Positions 47,498 through 56,579 of a DNA stretch of 64,000 nucleotides are shown one piece after another (positions within the stretch are counted from its first letter, which is position 1; every line of letters starts with the position of its first letter). Both the position numbers and the translations under genes were made by a program. The notes under the pieces are model-generated. The model did no database searches. It saw nothing but the letters and a program-made list of their open reading frames with translations, and was not told where the DNA came from. The DNA is from Rhizobium leguminosarum (GTDB lineage Bacteria > Pseudomonadota > Alphaproteobacteria > Rhizobiales > Rhizobiaceae), in assembly GCF_017876795.1 (NCBI RefSeq), contig NZ_JAGIOR010000001.1, positions 4,490,501 to 4,554,500 on the forward strand. The letters run 5' to 3'.

Positions 47498-48643
47498 CTA
47501 AACCCGAGACTCCTTTGCCTGAAAACGAGGAGCCCGTTGAGCAAGCCTATCGAAAACCATGCGCAGAACTCTGCGGATGGGCGGCTCTCCCCATTTGCAT
47601 ACGACGAGCGACATTGCACAGACGATCGCGACGGCCAAACCGAGTGCCGGCAAGGGTGTCATGCCCAGATCGGTCAGCCAATCGAGAAGCTGGATACCGA
47701 TGGCGAAATGCAGGAGATAGAGCGGGTAGGTCATCAAGCCGAGGGTTTTGACCGATTGGAGAAAGGCTTTCGGGAGACGACTGATCTGCCGGCTATAGCC
47801 GACGCTGGCCGCGATGAAGAACAGCCCCGCCGCCCAGATCAAGATTGCCGGAAGCGGCGAGAACGAATGACCCGCTGCGTCGAGCGTGCGATCGCTGGTG
47901 CTGCCGGCTGCCATGTAAATCTGAGTAGCCCCGGTCACCAGCGCGCAGATCAAACCCATCCAGGAAATCGGGCTCATCCGCGTTCGAGACAAAAGCCAGA
48001 TGTAGATGTAGATGCCGATGGCAAACTGGCAGCCGTAATAAAAGGGAACGGCCCGCCAGGCGGTGTCGGTGAATATCGCCAGGATCTCTGAATCGGGAAA
48101 TGCGTTCAACAGAGCGATGAAAGCGGTACTTGCCAACGACAGGCCAAGCGCCAGCCCAGGCATCCTCGCCCTCTTGCCGGTGGCACACAGGATGAAGACC
48201 AGGGCGTAGAAACAGATCTCGCAGGCCAGTGTCCAATATTGACCATCGATCCATGGCCCGCCCGGGTAGAGCGTGATCGACCGCAGATAATTCTTGATGA
48301 CGCGCCTGTTGAGATCCTGCGTCGCGATGAAGATCAGCGTCAGTGACGCGCAGATCCACACCGCCGGATACAGCCGCAGGATCCGTCCCTTCAGGAACGA
48401 CATGGCGGTGGCCGAGGCGGCGGAATTGATGATCACAAGCCCGGATATGACGAAGAACAGTTCGACGCCAACCCATCCCGGTTGGGCAACATTCTCGATC
48501 GCGGGCATTTTGTAGGGTCTCAGATATAAGGGCGAAGCCCAGGAAGCAAATCCGAGATGAAACACCGTTACCATGAGCGCACACACAAATCTGAGTGCGT
48601 CGATACCGTAAATATACGGGCTGGCAGTGTCGGATTTCGACAT
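47498..48643 (-). CDS. Acyltransferase 3 family membrane protein (OafA/YrhL-like)
   Basis: A 381-aa polytopic O-acyltransferase with about ten helices. The family His is in MVTVFHLGFASW, and VGVELFFVISGLVI and GRILRLYPAVW are typical. Such enzymes acetylate or succinylate surface glycans or nodulation factors. ATG at 48643 follows GGGAGAA. It opens a stretch of accessory-looking genes. Confidence 0.9.
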   Translation of the reverse strand: MSKSDTASPYIYGIDALRFVCALMVTVFHLGFASWASPLYLRPYKMPAIENVAQPGWVGVELFFVISGLVIINSAASATAMSFLKGRILRLYPAVWICASLTLIFIATQDLNRRVIKNYLRSITLYPGGPWIDGQYWTLACEICFYALVFILCATGKRARMPGLALGLSLASTAFIALLNAFPDSEILAIFTDTAWRAVPFYYGCQFAIGIYIYIWLLSRTRMSPISWMGLICALVTGATQIYMAAGSTSDRTLDAAGHSFSPLPAILIWAAGLFFIAASVGYSRQISRLPKAFLQSVKTLGLMTYPLYLLHFAIGIQLLDWLTDLGMTPLPALGLAVAIVCAMSLVVCKWGEPPIRRVLRMVFDRLAQRAPRFQAKESRV

Positions 48644-48982
48644 ATCTGTTCTCCCAATATCTGAGGCAGTACTACCCTGGCTGGGATATTGATGCAAGGC
48701 GCGCGCAGAAGGCGCATCAATCGACGATTGAGTGGTGGATCAGTTCGTCTACTTTCTTGGCCAGGAAATCATCAAGACGAGCGGCGCTAGCCTCCCGATC
48801 TTCCCCGTCAAGCGGGGTTTCGCATACGCCCACTAGGGCGCGGTTTACGAAGTGGTATTGGCATCGAAATGTGGAGAGAGCGCGTCGCGCATGAGGAATT
48901 TCCAACGGGAAACCGTCTCCACGCTGTCGGAACGTCGAGCGGTCCGGTCTATTGGCGGCTCTCACGGCTTGGAAAACAGGCA
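48644..48982. other. Intergenic region with a doubtful minus-strand frame
   Basis: About 340 bp between the acyltransferase start and a terminator. A minus-strand frame ending at 48717 (CQYHFVNRALVGVCETPLDG and onwards) has plausible composition but no ribosome site. It begins at the terminator of the next gene. It may be a gene remnant. Confidence 0.3.
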
Positions 48983-49005
48983 ACAAAAAACCGCCTTGAG
49001 GCGGT
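48983..49005 (-). terminator. Intrinsic terminator of the Gly/Asp-rich small gene
   Basis: On the minus strand CCGCCTCAAGGCGG is followed by TTTTTTG. It starts about 27 bp past the stop at 49032. Confidence 0.85.
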
Positions 49006-49031
49006 CGGGCATTCTATCGATTTCAGTTCAG

Positions 49032-49232
49032 CTAGTCTCCACCTCCACCATCTCCCCCTCCTCCGTCACCACCGTCACAGGCGCCGCCGTGGCAGTCGCC
49101 GCCATGTGAAAAGTCGCCCCCAGATCCACCGCCGTCGCCCGAAGTGCCGGGCTTGTGGCTATTGGCGGAGATCACGACACAAAACAGGATGAAGCAGATC
49201 ATGAGCACGCCGTTCGAGAAAATTGTTTCCAA
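49032..49232 (-). CDS. Small membrane protein with Gly/Asp/His/Cys-rich tail
   Basis: About 66 aa. One hydrophobic helix (LMICFILFCVVISANS) is followed by a tail of GGDGGG-type repeats with interspersed His and Cys (GGDFSHGGDCHGGACDGG). The TTG at 49232 has AAAGGA seven bases upstream; an ATG at 49202 would start at the helix. A strong terminator directly downstream supports a real transcript. Metal binding by the tail is possible. I recognise no characterised family. Confidence 0.6.
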   Translation of the reverse strand: METIFSNGVLMICFILFCVVISANSHKPGTSGDGGGSGGDFSHGGDCHGGACDGGDGGGGDGGGGD

Positions 49233-49401
49233 TCAGTATCCTTTCGTTCGTTTCAGGAAATCCTGTTTCCTGATTAAAATAGTAGATTACTATTTCGAGC
49301 GCAGCAATTGCTCCAATATGAAACTTTTATGACATCCGGAATCGCGTCGAAACGCCCTCTCTTTCTCCCCGCCAAGCAGCCCAGCCCCGACTTCGAGGAG
49401 C

Positions 49402-50295
49402 TTATTCAATGATCGGCGGACCACCGTATCGGCATTCCTTCATGAACCACTCGGTAAAACGACGCACCGGCTTTTTCGCCCACGAGCTGGTGATCAGGTA
49501 ATATCCCTGGGTCTCTGCCGTCGCGATGTCCGAAAGCACGACGAGGTCACCGCGATCAATCTCTCGCCGAAACACTTCGACCGGGCACAACGCCACCCCA
49601 TGCCCGGCGATCACGGCCGTGGCAAGAATATTGAAGTCCTGAAATATCGGCCCCCGAACCGGCTCTGGCGCCTTTATATCAGTCTTTCGAAACCATTCTT
49701 TCCAGCCGTCCACGGATTCGTCGTGCAGCAGGTCGGCCGCTGCAAAGGGGACGCTGTCGACAGTCCAATTCCGCTTTGCCAGATAATGCACGCTGGCCAC
49801 CGGCTGGTTGCGGCGGGAAAAAAGCAGGCGGCTCTCCCGTCCCCCCGACAGGTCTTCTCCCATGGTAATCAGAACATCCAGGCTTTCGTCATCGAAGCGC
49901 TCTTCCGCTTTTGCATAGACGATCCTGACGTCGAGATCGGGATCGCTCTCCCGAAAGGACGGAAGCGCGGGCACCAGCCAGCGTGACGCGATCGAAGGAA
50001 TGCATCCGACCGTTATCGAACGCATGTTGTGGTCGCGGCGCATATTGCCCGTTGCGTGGGCAATGGCTGCCAACGAGCCGGAGACGGCCAGATAATATTC
50101 GCTACCCGCCGGGGTCAGCGCAACGCCGCGGCCGGATTTTTGAAGCAGCTTACGTCCCAGCCATGCCTCCAGATATTTGAGCTGATGACTGATCGCGGCA
50201 TGGGTCACATGCAGTTCGTCTCCGGCCTTTGAGACACTCATAAGCCGGGCAGTCGCTTCGAAGGCTCTCAAGGCATTCAGTGGCGGCAGCTGCAT
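49402..50295 (-). CDS. LysR-type transcriptional regulator (GcvA-like)
   Basis: A 297-aa regulator. The winged HTH at residues 5-62 (LPPLNALRAFEATARLMSVS; HVTHAAISHQLKYLEAWLG) has the GcvA/AmpR-type start. The effector domain includes ITVGCIPSIASRWLVPALPSF. It is divergent from ectC with a 217-bp AT-rich gap, the usual arrangement for a LysR regulator and its target. The effector is unknown. Confidence 0.92.
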   Translation of the reverse strand: MQLPPLNALRAFEATARLMSVSKAGDELHVTHAAISHQLKYLEAWLGRKLLQKSGRGVALTPAGSEYYLAVSGSLAAIAHATGNMRRDHNMRSITVGCIPSIASRWLVPALPSFRESDPDLDVRIVYAKAEERFDDESLDVLITMGEDLSGGRESRLLFSRRNQPVASVHYLAKRNWTVDSVPFAAADLLHDESVDGWKEWFRKTDIKAPEPVRGPIFQDFNILATAVIAGHGVALCPVEVFRREIDRGDLVVLSDIATAETQGYYLITSSWAKKPVRRFTEWFMKECRYGGPPIIE

Positions 50296-50512
50296 ATGTT
50301 CGAATTCCTCACATGACCGACCGGAGTCATCCTCTCGCAGAAATGTCAAAACCTATTCAGATCTATTCCAGGATAGCGCAACGAATTCAAACAGTACATG
50401 TAACTTAATCTAACAGTTTTTGCAATTTTGATCATTTGAAACAAGCGGCGATTTCAGTGCCTATGGATCATGGAGATCGGAAACACTTCCGTCATTCACG
50501 AGGAGAAAGAAC
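50296..50512. promoter_or_regulatory. AT-rich divergent promoter region of lysR and ectC
   Basis: A 217-bp region visibly richer in A and T than its surroundings around 50380-50450. AGGAGAAAG at about 50501-50509 serves ectC. LysR binding sites are expected here; I could not assign one with confidence. Confidence 0.45.
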
Positions 50513-50899
50513 ATGTTTGTGAGAAGCCTGAAAGACGTGGAGCAGACCGAGCGCTTCGTCGATTGGGGCAATGGCACCAGCCATCGCCTGCTGACCAATG
50601 ATGACGGGATGGGATTTACAGTCTGCCACACTGTCGTTCGCGCCAACACCCAAGCCCTGCTGCAGTATCGCAACCACCTGGAGGCCTGCTACTGCATCCA
50701 GGGAGAAGGCGAGGTCGAGGATATGGACGGGAACGTCTTTCCGATCCGCGTCGGCGACATCTACGTCCTCGATCGACATGATCGACACTATCTGCGGGGC
50801 GGCAAGGACAAGGACCTCATTCTCGTCAGCGTCTTCAATCCGCCCCTGAAAGGGACGGAACGTCACGATCTGAACAACAGCAGCGGTTCCGAATACTGA
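50513..50899 (+). CDS. ectC: Orphan ectoine synthase (EctC)
   Basis: A 128-aa cupin that, in the family, cyclises N-gamma-acetyl-diaminobutyrate to the compatible solute ectoine. The iron ligands match EctC numbering: E57 ([17 protein letters not shown]), Y84 ([10 protein letters not shown]) and H92. ATG at 50513 follows AGGAGAAAG. No ectA, ectB or ectD is adjacent, so this copy is solitary. It could use imported precursor, act on ectoine in reverse, or have a different substrate. Confidence 0.88.
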   Translation: MFVRSLKDVEQTERFVDWGNGTSHRLLTNDDGMGFTVCHTVVRANTQALLQYRNHLEACYCIQGEGEVEDMDGNVFPIRVGDIYVLDRHDRHYLRGGKDKDLILVSVFNPPLKGTERHDLNNSSGSEY

Positions 50900-51073
50900 G
50901 CTTCAGCGACGCGGTGGGGCGCTACGATTTCCTGAGCGGTTTCAAGACCTTCACTGTCATTGCCATATTGTTTAGGTGCCGACTATCCTTGGCGAACGGT
51001 GTGGCGATGTGATAGCAAGGGGTGGGAATTGCGCGCTCCGCTGCGGCGTGCCGCGTTGGCGGAGAGGCCTGCT

Positions 51074-51685
51074 GTGATCCGCACGAAGATCGATACGCTG
51101 TGGTTCAAGCGCTGCTGCGCGTTTCACCTGCAGTTTCTTCCGGACCGCGAGACGCGGTCAAAGCTCTGCAACTTGCAAGACAGTATCGAGCGAGACAGTG
51201 CCGCGCCGCTCTCACGCGTTCCGGCAACAAGCCTGCACATGACGGTCGTCACCCTGGTCAACGCCGCGACCCAGTTCAGTATTCCAAACAACGAGGTCTG
51301 GAAGCGGAACGGGGAAAGATGGAAGGAGATCGTCGAGAGACAGGTCGAAGAGACCCCACCATTTGACATTCATTTTCATGAGGTGGCGGCTTCGGAAGCC
51401 GCTGTCTTCGTCAAAGCGGAGGAGCCGGCGGAATTGCGCAGGCTTCGCTCGGCCATTTCACAGGCCATCGGCTTCGAACAGTGGCGTCCAACCCCACCTA
51501 ACATAGCCCACATAACACTGTTCCGGTTTTTTGCCGAAGAGCCGGTGCCGGCGATCAGTTTCGACGCAGGTTGTTTGCCCATGGGTTTGCGGGCTGGATC
51601 CCTGACCTTGCTGGAAGAGCGCATTTATCCAAACGTCGAGACCAATATAGTCAGCGAGCCGCTCCTCCGGGGCAAAAGCCCGTAG
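51074..51685 (+). CDS. 2H phosphoesterase-like protein
   Basis: About 203 aa from the GTG at 51074, preceded by GGAGAGG; a longer frame begins at 50960. Two HxT motifs, LHMTVVTLVN and AHITLFRFF, are spaced as in the 2H (LigT/cyclic phosphodiesterase) superfamily. Members act on 2',3'-cyclic phosphates or RNA ends; this substrate is unknown. It follows ectC by about 175 bp on the same strand, so cotranscription is possible but not shown. Confidence 0.7.
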   Translation: MIRTKIDTLWFKRCCAFHLQFLPDRETRSKLCNLQDSIERDSAAPLSRVPATSLHMTVVTLVNAATQFSIPNNEVWKRNGERWKEIVERQVEETPPFDIHFHEVAASEAAVFVKAEEPAELRRLRSAISQAIGFEQWRPTPPNIAHITLFRFFAEEPVPAISFDAGCLPMGLRAGSLTLLEERIYPNVETNIVSEPLLRGKSP

Positions 51686-51722
51686 CGCCAACTCCGAGCG
51701 GCTCTGCTTTGGCCAGGGCCAT

Positions 51723-52825
51723 TCAACGCATCAACAGCGACACCAGGCCGGCCTGGGAGTTGACCCCGAGCTTGGAATAGATGTTTCTCAGATGGGTTCT
51801 GACCGTCTCGTAGCTGATGTCATCGGCTACAGCCACTTCCCTTGCCGAATGGCCCGATGCGATGCTCGATGCGATCCGGACTTCCGTTGCCGTCAGTTTG
51901 TAAAGCTGCATCAGCAGATCGCGCCGCTCACTGAGCGGTGTCGCCATCATCGGCTCGGCGATGAGAGCCACGGTTGGCCCCTCCACGAACTCGGTGAATG
52001 CATCGGACTGAAGCCGGACGAGCGTGATGCGATAATTATCCTGGTTCCTGCCCTTGACGATCGCCGTGTGCGGTTTTGTCTGCATACCGTTCCTGGATGT
52101 CAGGAAGTCGAGGACGGCGGCCGACTTCTGGCATTGAAGTCCGAGCTTGCCATCTGCTGTGATCTGCACCGGCAAGCCCGCCTCCATCAAGGCCTCGCGC
52201 TTTTATTCCAGCGACGGACTTTCCCTTGCTCCGAAACATAGATCAATCCGACCCCGATGCTGTCGAACAGGGTTTGGCTTGCGTGTTCGTGCGGCGCAAA
52301 CAGATCGCGCTTGCGAATGAAATCAAACGCCCTCTTCAGATGCGGCGCGAGGATCGTGTACCGCGCGGCCGCCTCTCTGTTCAGATCGGGGTCCGCCGAA
52401 GACGTCGAGGTCGACAGAATGAAGGTGCGGCTTTCCTCCCGAATGATGGAAACACCAACGCTCGTCTCGCATCCGGCCTGCCGCTTCAGCCAATCGTTGT
52501 AAAATTCCGATTTGATCAGCTCTTCGCGCGGAAAGATCTCGTCGCCACACAGGCCCTGACCGACAGGCACCAGGCTCAGTCTCGGGATCCACGGATTGAC
52601 TGCGGCAAAGTGGCTGCTGAACTGGTCAATCTCGGCCTGCGAGAAACCCGACATGAAGGGAACATGGGCAACGGACGAACTCAGATCGTGGTAATGCAGC
52701 GCGGCCTTGCCGCCCGGCGACGTTTGCGCAACGCGATCCAGGAAATCCTGCCAACTACACTCTCCGAAGAGACTTCCATAAATCAAATCGGTCAAGAGAG
52801 ATGAGACGTCGGTCGATTGAGCCAT
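51723..52825 (-). pseudogene. LuxR-type regulator split by a frameshift
   Basis: The 5' part (from ATG 52825, 212 residues) ends KVRRWNKSARP and stops. Shifting one base near 52194-52201 continues as EALMEAGLPVQITADGK and runs to a typical LuxR HTH: LTATEVRIASSIASGHSARE, YETVRTHLRNIYSKLGV. The parts together make about 367 aa, a normal length for regulators with an N-terminal sensor. A one-base deletion in the GCGCGAGG run is the simplest cause. The C-terminal half could still be expressed from an internal start. Confidence 0.75.
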
Positions 52826-52950
52826 GATCGAATTTCAACATCTGCGAATGAAAGCATCTTCGCATAATCAATCGCGTTGAATTCGCAAATGCAACGGAAT
52901 TCGCATGATAATCGTGGGTGAAACTGCCGCACACGCGCTGATGACAGGCG

Positions 52951-53352
52951 TTAGTCCAAAAACCGGTACAGCCAGTCGCGCGTTTCCTCCGGCAGAGACA
53001 CCGGCTGCTGATCCTCGCGGCTGCGGGCCTGCCAGATGATCTCCACCTCCGCGGCACGCTCCTCCCCCGTATCGATCGAGACGATTAAGCCGATGGAGCG
53101 CACGCCGATCTTGTCGACGGCGGCGGTAAAAATGGCCGGCTCGTCGTAATGCAGCGGGCGGTGGAGAACGCAGGTAATCTTGCTGGCGCTATAGATCGGT
53201 TCGTCATCGATCGCGGGCCGCGACGACCAGAAGCTCGCAATGACGGACTCGGCGTAGGAAATATAGGAGGCCAGAAACATCCGGCCGGTCATATCGACAT
53301 CGCGAAACGGCACGTGTATTTCCGCCACACCAGGGCGTTTCGACTTACTCAT
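52951..53352 (-). CDS. Acyl-CoA thioesterase-like hotdog protein
   Basis: A 133-aa protein with the 4HBT pattern near the N-terminus (VPFRDVDMTGRMFLASYISYAE), including the usual catalytic Asp position. The rest fits a single hotdog fold (KITCVLHRPLHYDEPAIF; SIGLIVSIDTGEE). Such enzymes hydrolyse acyl-CoA or acyl-ACP thioesters. The start at 53352 (MSKSKRPGV) is chosen over one two codons upstream. Substrate unknown. Confidence 0.8.
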   Translation of the reverse strand: MSKSKRPGVAEIHVPFRDVDMTGRMFLASYISYAESVIASFWSSRPAIDDEPIYSASKITCVLHRPLHYDEPAIFTAAVDKIGVRSIGLIVSIDTGEERAAEVEIIWQARSREDQQPVSLPEETRDWLYRFLD

Positions 53353-53541
53353 CAACAACTCTGCCTACAAAATTCCCCGTCACCGACAGTAGCGACCGGG
53401 TTCTTTGAAGTAAACGCTGCAAATGACGGGAAATGCAATACGGCGGGCGGTCGGAAGCTGCGGCGACAGCGCTTGTTGAAATCATCGGGCGATGCCCCAT
53501 CTGCTGTGGAACATGACGTAAGCGACCGATAGAGTGTCTTC

Positions 53542-54477
53542 ATGAGCACCCGTCTTTATGAACACCCGATCTTCCTGGAACATGTGACGCCCGCCGGCCA
53601 TCCGGAGCGATCGGACAGGATCCGCGCCATCAACGTCGCGCTGGAACATCCGAATTTCGAGCGGCTGGAGCGCCGGCAGGCGCCTGAAGCCAGCGAAGAT
53701 GCGGTGCTGCTTGCGCATCCGGAGGAACATCTCCTCGCCGTGATGCGGGAGATTCCCGAGGAAGAGGGGGAGATCAACCAGCTCGAAGCCGATACCTATG
53801 CCAGTCCCAAAAGCCTGCAGGCGGCGCTGACCGGCATCGGCGGGGCGATGGCGGCGGTGGACGACGTCTTTTCCGGCCGGGCCGACAATGTCTTCGTCGC
53901 CGCCCGCCCGCCGGGGCACCATGCCGAGAAGATGATGGCGATGGGCTTCTGCTTCTTCAACAATGCGGCGATCGCCGCCCGCCATGCGCAAAAGAGGCAT
54001 GGCGCCGAGCGGATCGCCATCGTCGATTGGGACGTGCACCACGGCAATGGCACCCAGGATATCTTCTGGGACGACGCCTCGGTGCTGTTCTGCTCGACGC
54101 ATCAGATGCCGCTCTATCCCGGCACCGGCGCCAAGGACGAGAAGGGCAAACACAACACCATCGTCAATGCGCCGCTTTCGCCGAATGTCGGCAGCGACCA
54201 TTTTCGCGAGGCGTTCAAATCGCGCGTGCTGCCGGCGCTTGACGATTTCCGGCCGGATCTCATCATCATCTCGGCCGGCTTCGACGCCCATCACCGCGAT
54301 CCGCTGGCGCAGATCAATCTGACCGGCGAGGATTTCGACTGGGCGACCGGGCGCGTTCTCGAACTCGCCGACCGGCACGCGAAGAACCGGGTCGTCAGCC
54401 TGCTCGAAGGCGGTTATGATTTGGAAGGCCTCGCCGAATCGGCGGCCATGCATATTCTGCGAATGATGAAGGGTTGA
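53542..54477 (+). CDS. Histone deacetylase family (acetoin utilisation-type) protein
   Basis: A 311-aa zinc amidohydrolase of the class II histone-deacetylase-like fold. Active-site motifs are [36 protein letters not shown] and [13 protein letters not shown]. Bacterial members deacetylate acetylpolyamines or acetylated proteins. xseB begins 2 bp after its stop, so the two are translationally linked. Confidence 0.93.
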   Translation: MSTRLYEHPIFLEHVTPAGHPERSDRIRAINVALEHPNFERLERRQAPEASEDAVLLAHPEEHLLAVMREIPEEEGEINQLEADTYASPKSLQAALTGIGGAMAAVDDVFSGRADNVFVAARPPGHHAEKMMAMGFCFFNNAAIAARHAQKRHGAERIAIVDWDVHHGNGTQDIFWDDASVLFCSTHQMPLYPGTGAKDEKGKHNTIVNAPLSPNVGSDHFREAFKSRVLPALDDFRPDLIIISAGFDAHHRDPLAQINLTGEDFDWATGRVLELADRHAKNRVVSLLEGGYDLEGLAESAAMHILRMMKG

Positions 54478-54479
54478 GA

Positions 54480-54731
54480 ATGACTGACAGCGCCAAGCCT
54501 GAGGTATCCGGCCTTTCCTTCGAAAAGGCGGTCGCCGAACTCGAAAGCATCGTCGCCCGGCTGGAACGCGGCGACGTGGCGCTGGACGAATCCATCGAGA
54601 TCTATGAGCGCGGCGAAGCGCTGAAGAAACATTGCGAGACGCTGCTTTCGGCCGCCGAAAACCGCATCGAGAAGATCAGGCTCGACCGGGCCGGCAAGCC
54701 GCAGGCCGTCGAGCCGCTCGACGGGGCCTGA
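54480..54731 (+). CDS. xseB: Exodeoxyribonuclease VII small subunit
   Basis: An 83-aa helical subunit: [21 protein letters not shown] and [20 protein letters not shown] are the family core. Several copies pair with XseA to degrade single-stranded DNA. It directly follows the deacetylase-like gene. Confidence 0.95.
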   Translation: MTDSAKPEVSGLSFEKAVAELESIVARLERGDVALDESIEIYERGEALKKHCETLLSAAENRIEKIRLDRAGKPQAVEPLDGA

Positions 54732-54815
54732 AGCCTGAGCAAAGCTCCTTTTGGCGTGGCGATCGGCTTGCGGCCGATCTATGATCCCCTGACAATACCA
54801 TGAGGGGACAGACAA

Positions 54816-55583
54816 ATGACGGACAGATTGAAGGGCAAGGCCGCCATTATCTCAGGCGGCGCGACCGGCATGGGCGGCGCCGCCTCGAAGCTCTTTGCGG
54901 CGGAAGGCGCGCGTGTCGCCATCATCGACCGCAACGGAGAAGCGGCGGCCGAAACCGTCAAGCAGATCCGTGAGGCCGGCGGTGAAGCCGAATGCTGGAC
55001 GGCCGATGTCTCTGATGAAACCGCCGTCAATGCCGCCGTTGCAGGTGTGGAAGCCCGTTACGGTGCGGTGACCGTGCTTTTCAATCACGCCGGCACGATC
55101 GTCATCAAACCTTTCCTGGAAACGACCGTCGACGAATGGGACTGGCTGCATGCCGTCAATGTGCGCTCGATGTTCCTGATGACCAGGGCGGTGTTGCCGA
55201 AGATGATTGCGAGCGGCGGTGGATCGATCGTCTGCACCTCGTCGATCTCGGCGGTCGCCGCCACGCCGATGGAAGTGCTCTACGACACGACCAAGGGCGC
55301 AGTGCATATGTTTGCCCGTGCCATCGCGGTGGAATTCCGCGACCGCAATATCCGCTGCAACGCCGTCTGCCCCGGTTTCATCCGCACCCCGCATGGCCTG
55401 CGCGAGGTAGCCGACCTGCAGGCGCTCGGCGTCGATGTGTCCGATGCCGCCATCGCCGCGCAGCAGGGGCGGATCGGCGAGCCCGAAGACGTGGCGCGGG
55501 CCGCCCTTTATCTTGCCAGCGACGAGTCGAACTTCGTCAACGGCGCCCATTTGTTCGTCGACAACGGCTTTACGGCGATCTGA
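54816..55583 (+). CDS. Short-chain dehydrogenase/reductase
   Basis: A 255-aa classical SDR. The nucleotide motif is SGGATGMGGAA, the NAG-equivalent is FNHAGTI, and the catalytic set is S in CTSSISAVAA with Y-x3-K in YDTTKGAVH. The Asp after the second strand (IIDRNGEA) suggests NAD(H). GAGGGG precedes the ATG. Substrate unknown; it may be in a unit with the PhzF-like gene 48 bp downstream. Confidence 0.92.
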   Translation: MTDRLKGKAAIISGGATGMGGAASKLFAAEGARVAIIDRNGEAAAETVKQIREAGGEAECWTADVSDETAVNAAVAGVEARYGAVTVLFNHAGTIVIKPFLETTVDEWDWLHAVNVRSMFLMTRAVLPKMIASGGGSIVCTSSISAVAATPMEVLYDTTKGAVHMFARAIAVEFRDRNIRCNAVCPGFIRTPHGLREVADLQALGVDVSDAAIAAQQGRIGEPEDVARAALYLASDESNFVNGAHLFVDNGFTAI

Positions 55584-55631
55584 GCAGGCCCGGCGTCGAG
55601 AAAAAATACGTCGATTAGCAAGGCAATTGCG

Positions 55632-56480
55632 GTGCAGCACAACACGTCGAAATATAAATTCCAGCAGGTCGATGTCTTCTCCTCCCAGCCACTGAAGGGT
55701 AATCCTCTTGCCGTCGTCGTTGGTGCGGACGCATTGACCGACAGCCAGATGGCCTCCTTCGCCAATTGGACCAATCTCAGCGAGACGACGTTTCTTCTCC
55801 CGCCGACAACCGGGGATGCGGACTATCGCGTCCGCATTTTTACGCCGGCCCGCGAGCTTCCATTCGCAGGGCACCCCACCTTGGGGAGCTGTCACGTATG
55901 GTTGGCGTCGGGGGGCAAATCCAAGGGAAGCGAGGTCGTGCAGGAGTGCGAAGCAGGTCTTATCCGCATTCGTCAGGACGGTGCCCGGCTCGCCTTCGCC
56001 GCCCCGGATCTCAACCGCCGCGGACCGGTGGAACCAGAGATTATGGCGCACATCGTCAAGGGATTGCATCTGGCGGAAGATGCCATCGTCGATGCGAACT
56101 GGGTGGACAACGGCCCGGGCTGGCTTGCGGTGCTGCTGCGCTCGCGGGAGGACGTCCTGGCGTTGCGCCCGGATTTCGGCGTCATATCCGGATTGCGGGT
56201 CGGCGTCGTCGCGCCATGGAATGCCGGGGAATATGGGCGTGACGCCGATTTCGAGGTCCGTGCCTTTACCGCCGCCGGTTTTGAAGACCCCGTCACCGGC
56301 AGCCTGAATGCCGGCCTCGCCCAATGGCTGATCGGAAGCGGCATCGCGCACCCGACCTATGTTGCCAGTCAAGGCACGGTTCTAGGGCGAGCAGGCCGCG
56401 TCCATGTGGAACAGGTTGGTGGCGAAATCTGGATTGGCGGGGCTGTGACAAGCTGCATCGAAGGCACCGCCATCCTTTAG
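55632..56480 (+). CDS. PhzF-like isomerase family protein
   Basis: A 282-aa protein with the diaminopimelate-epimerase-like fold. Motifs are QQVDVFSSQPLKGNPLAVV, the catalytic Glu in NLSETTFLLPP, and FTPARELPFAGHPTLG. The late block EDPVTGSLNAGLAQWL is also typical. The start is a GTG. PhzF itself isomerises an intermediate of phenazine synthesis, but no other phenazine genes are present, so an unrelated isomerisation is more likely. Confidence 0.9.
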   Translation: MQHNTSKYKFQQVDVFSSQPLKGNPLAVVVGADALTDSQMASFANWTNLSETTFLLPPTTGDADYRVRIFTPARELPFAGHPTLGSCHVWLASGGKSKGSEVVQECEAGLIRIRQDGARLAFAAPDLNRRGPVEPEIMAHIVKGLHLAEDAIVDANWVDNGPGWLAVLLRSREDVLALRPDFGVISGLRVGVVAPWNAGEYGRDADFEVRAFTAAGFEDPVTGSLNAGLAQWLIGSGIAHPTYVASQGTVLGRAGRVHVEQVGGEIWIGGAVTSCIEGTAIL

Positions 56481-56579
56481 GCTTGCGCTCGACATCGATG
56501 GCTTGAAAGGCGGCGATGTTGGACGCGCGGCGTTTTAGGCACTATTTGTGGTCGATACGCTAGCGATCGGAGATCCGCC

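Noticed and set aside
48717..48986. An 89-codon minus-strand frame after the Gly/Asp-rich gene
   Set aside because: It begins within that gene's terminator and has no ribosome site. A gene remnant is possible but not supportable.
54852..56372. A 506-codon minus-strand frame
   Set aside because: Antisense across two real genes (SDR and PhzF-like); composition typical of a mirror frame.
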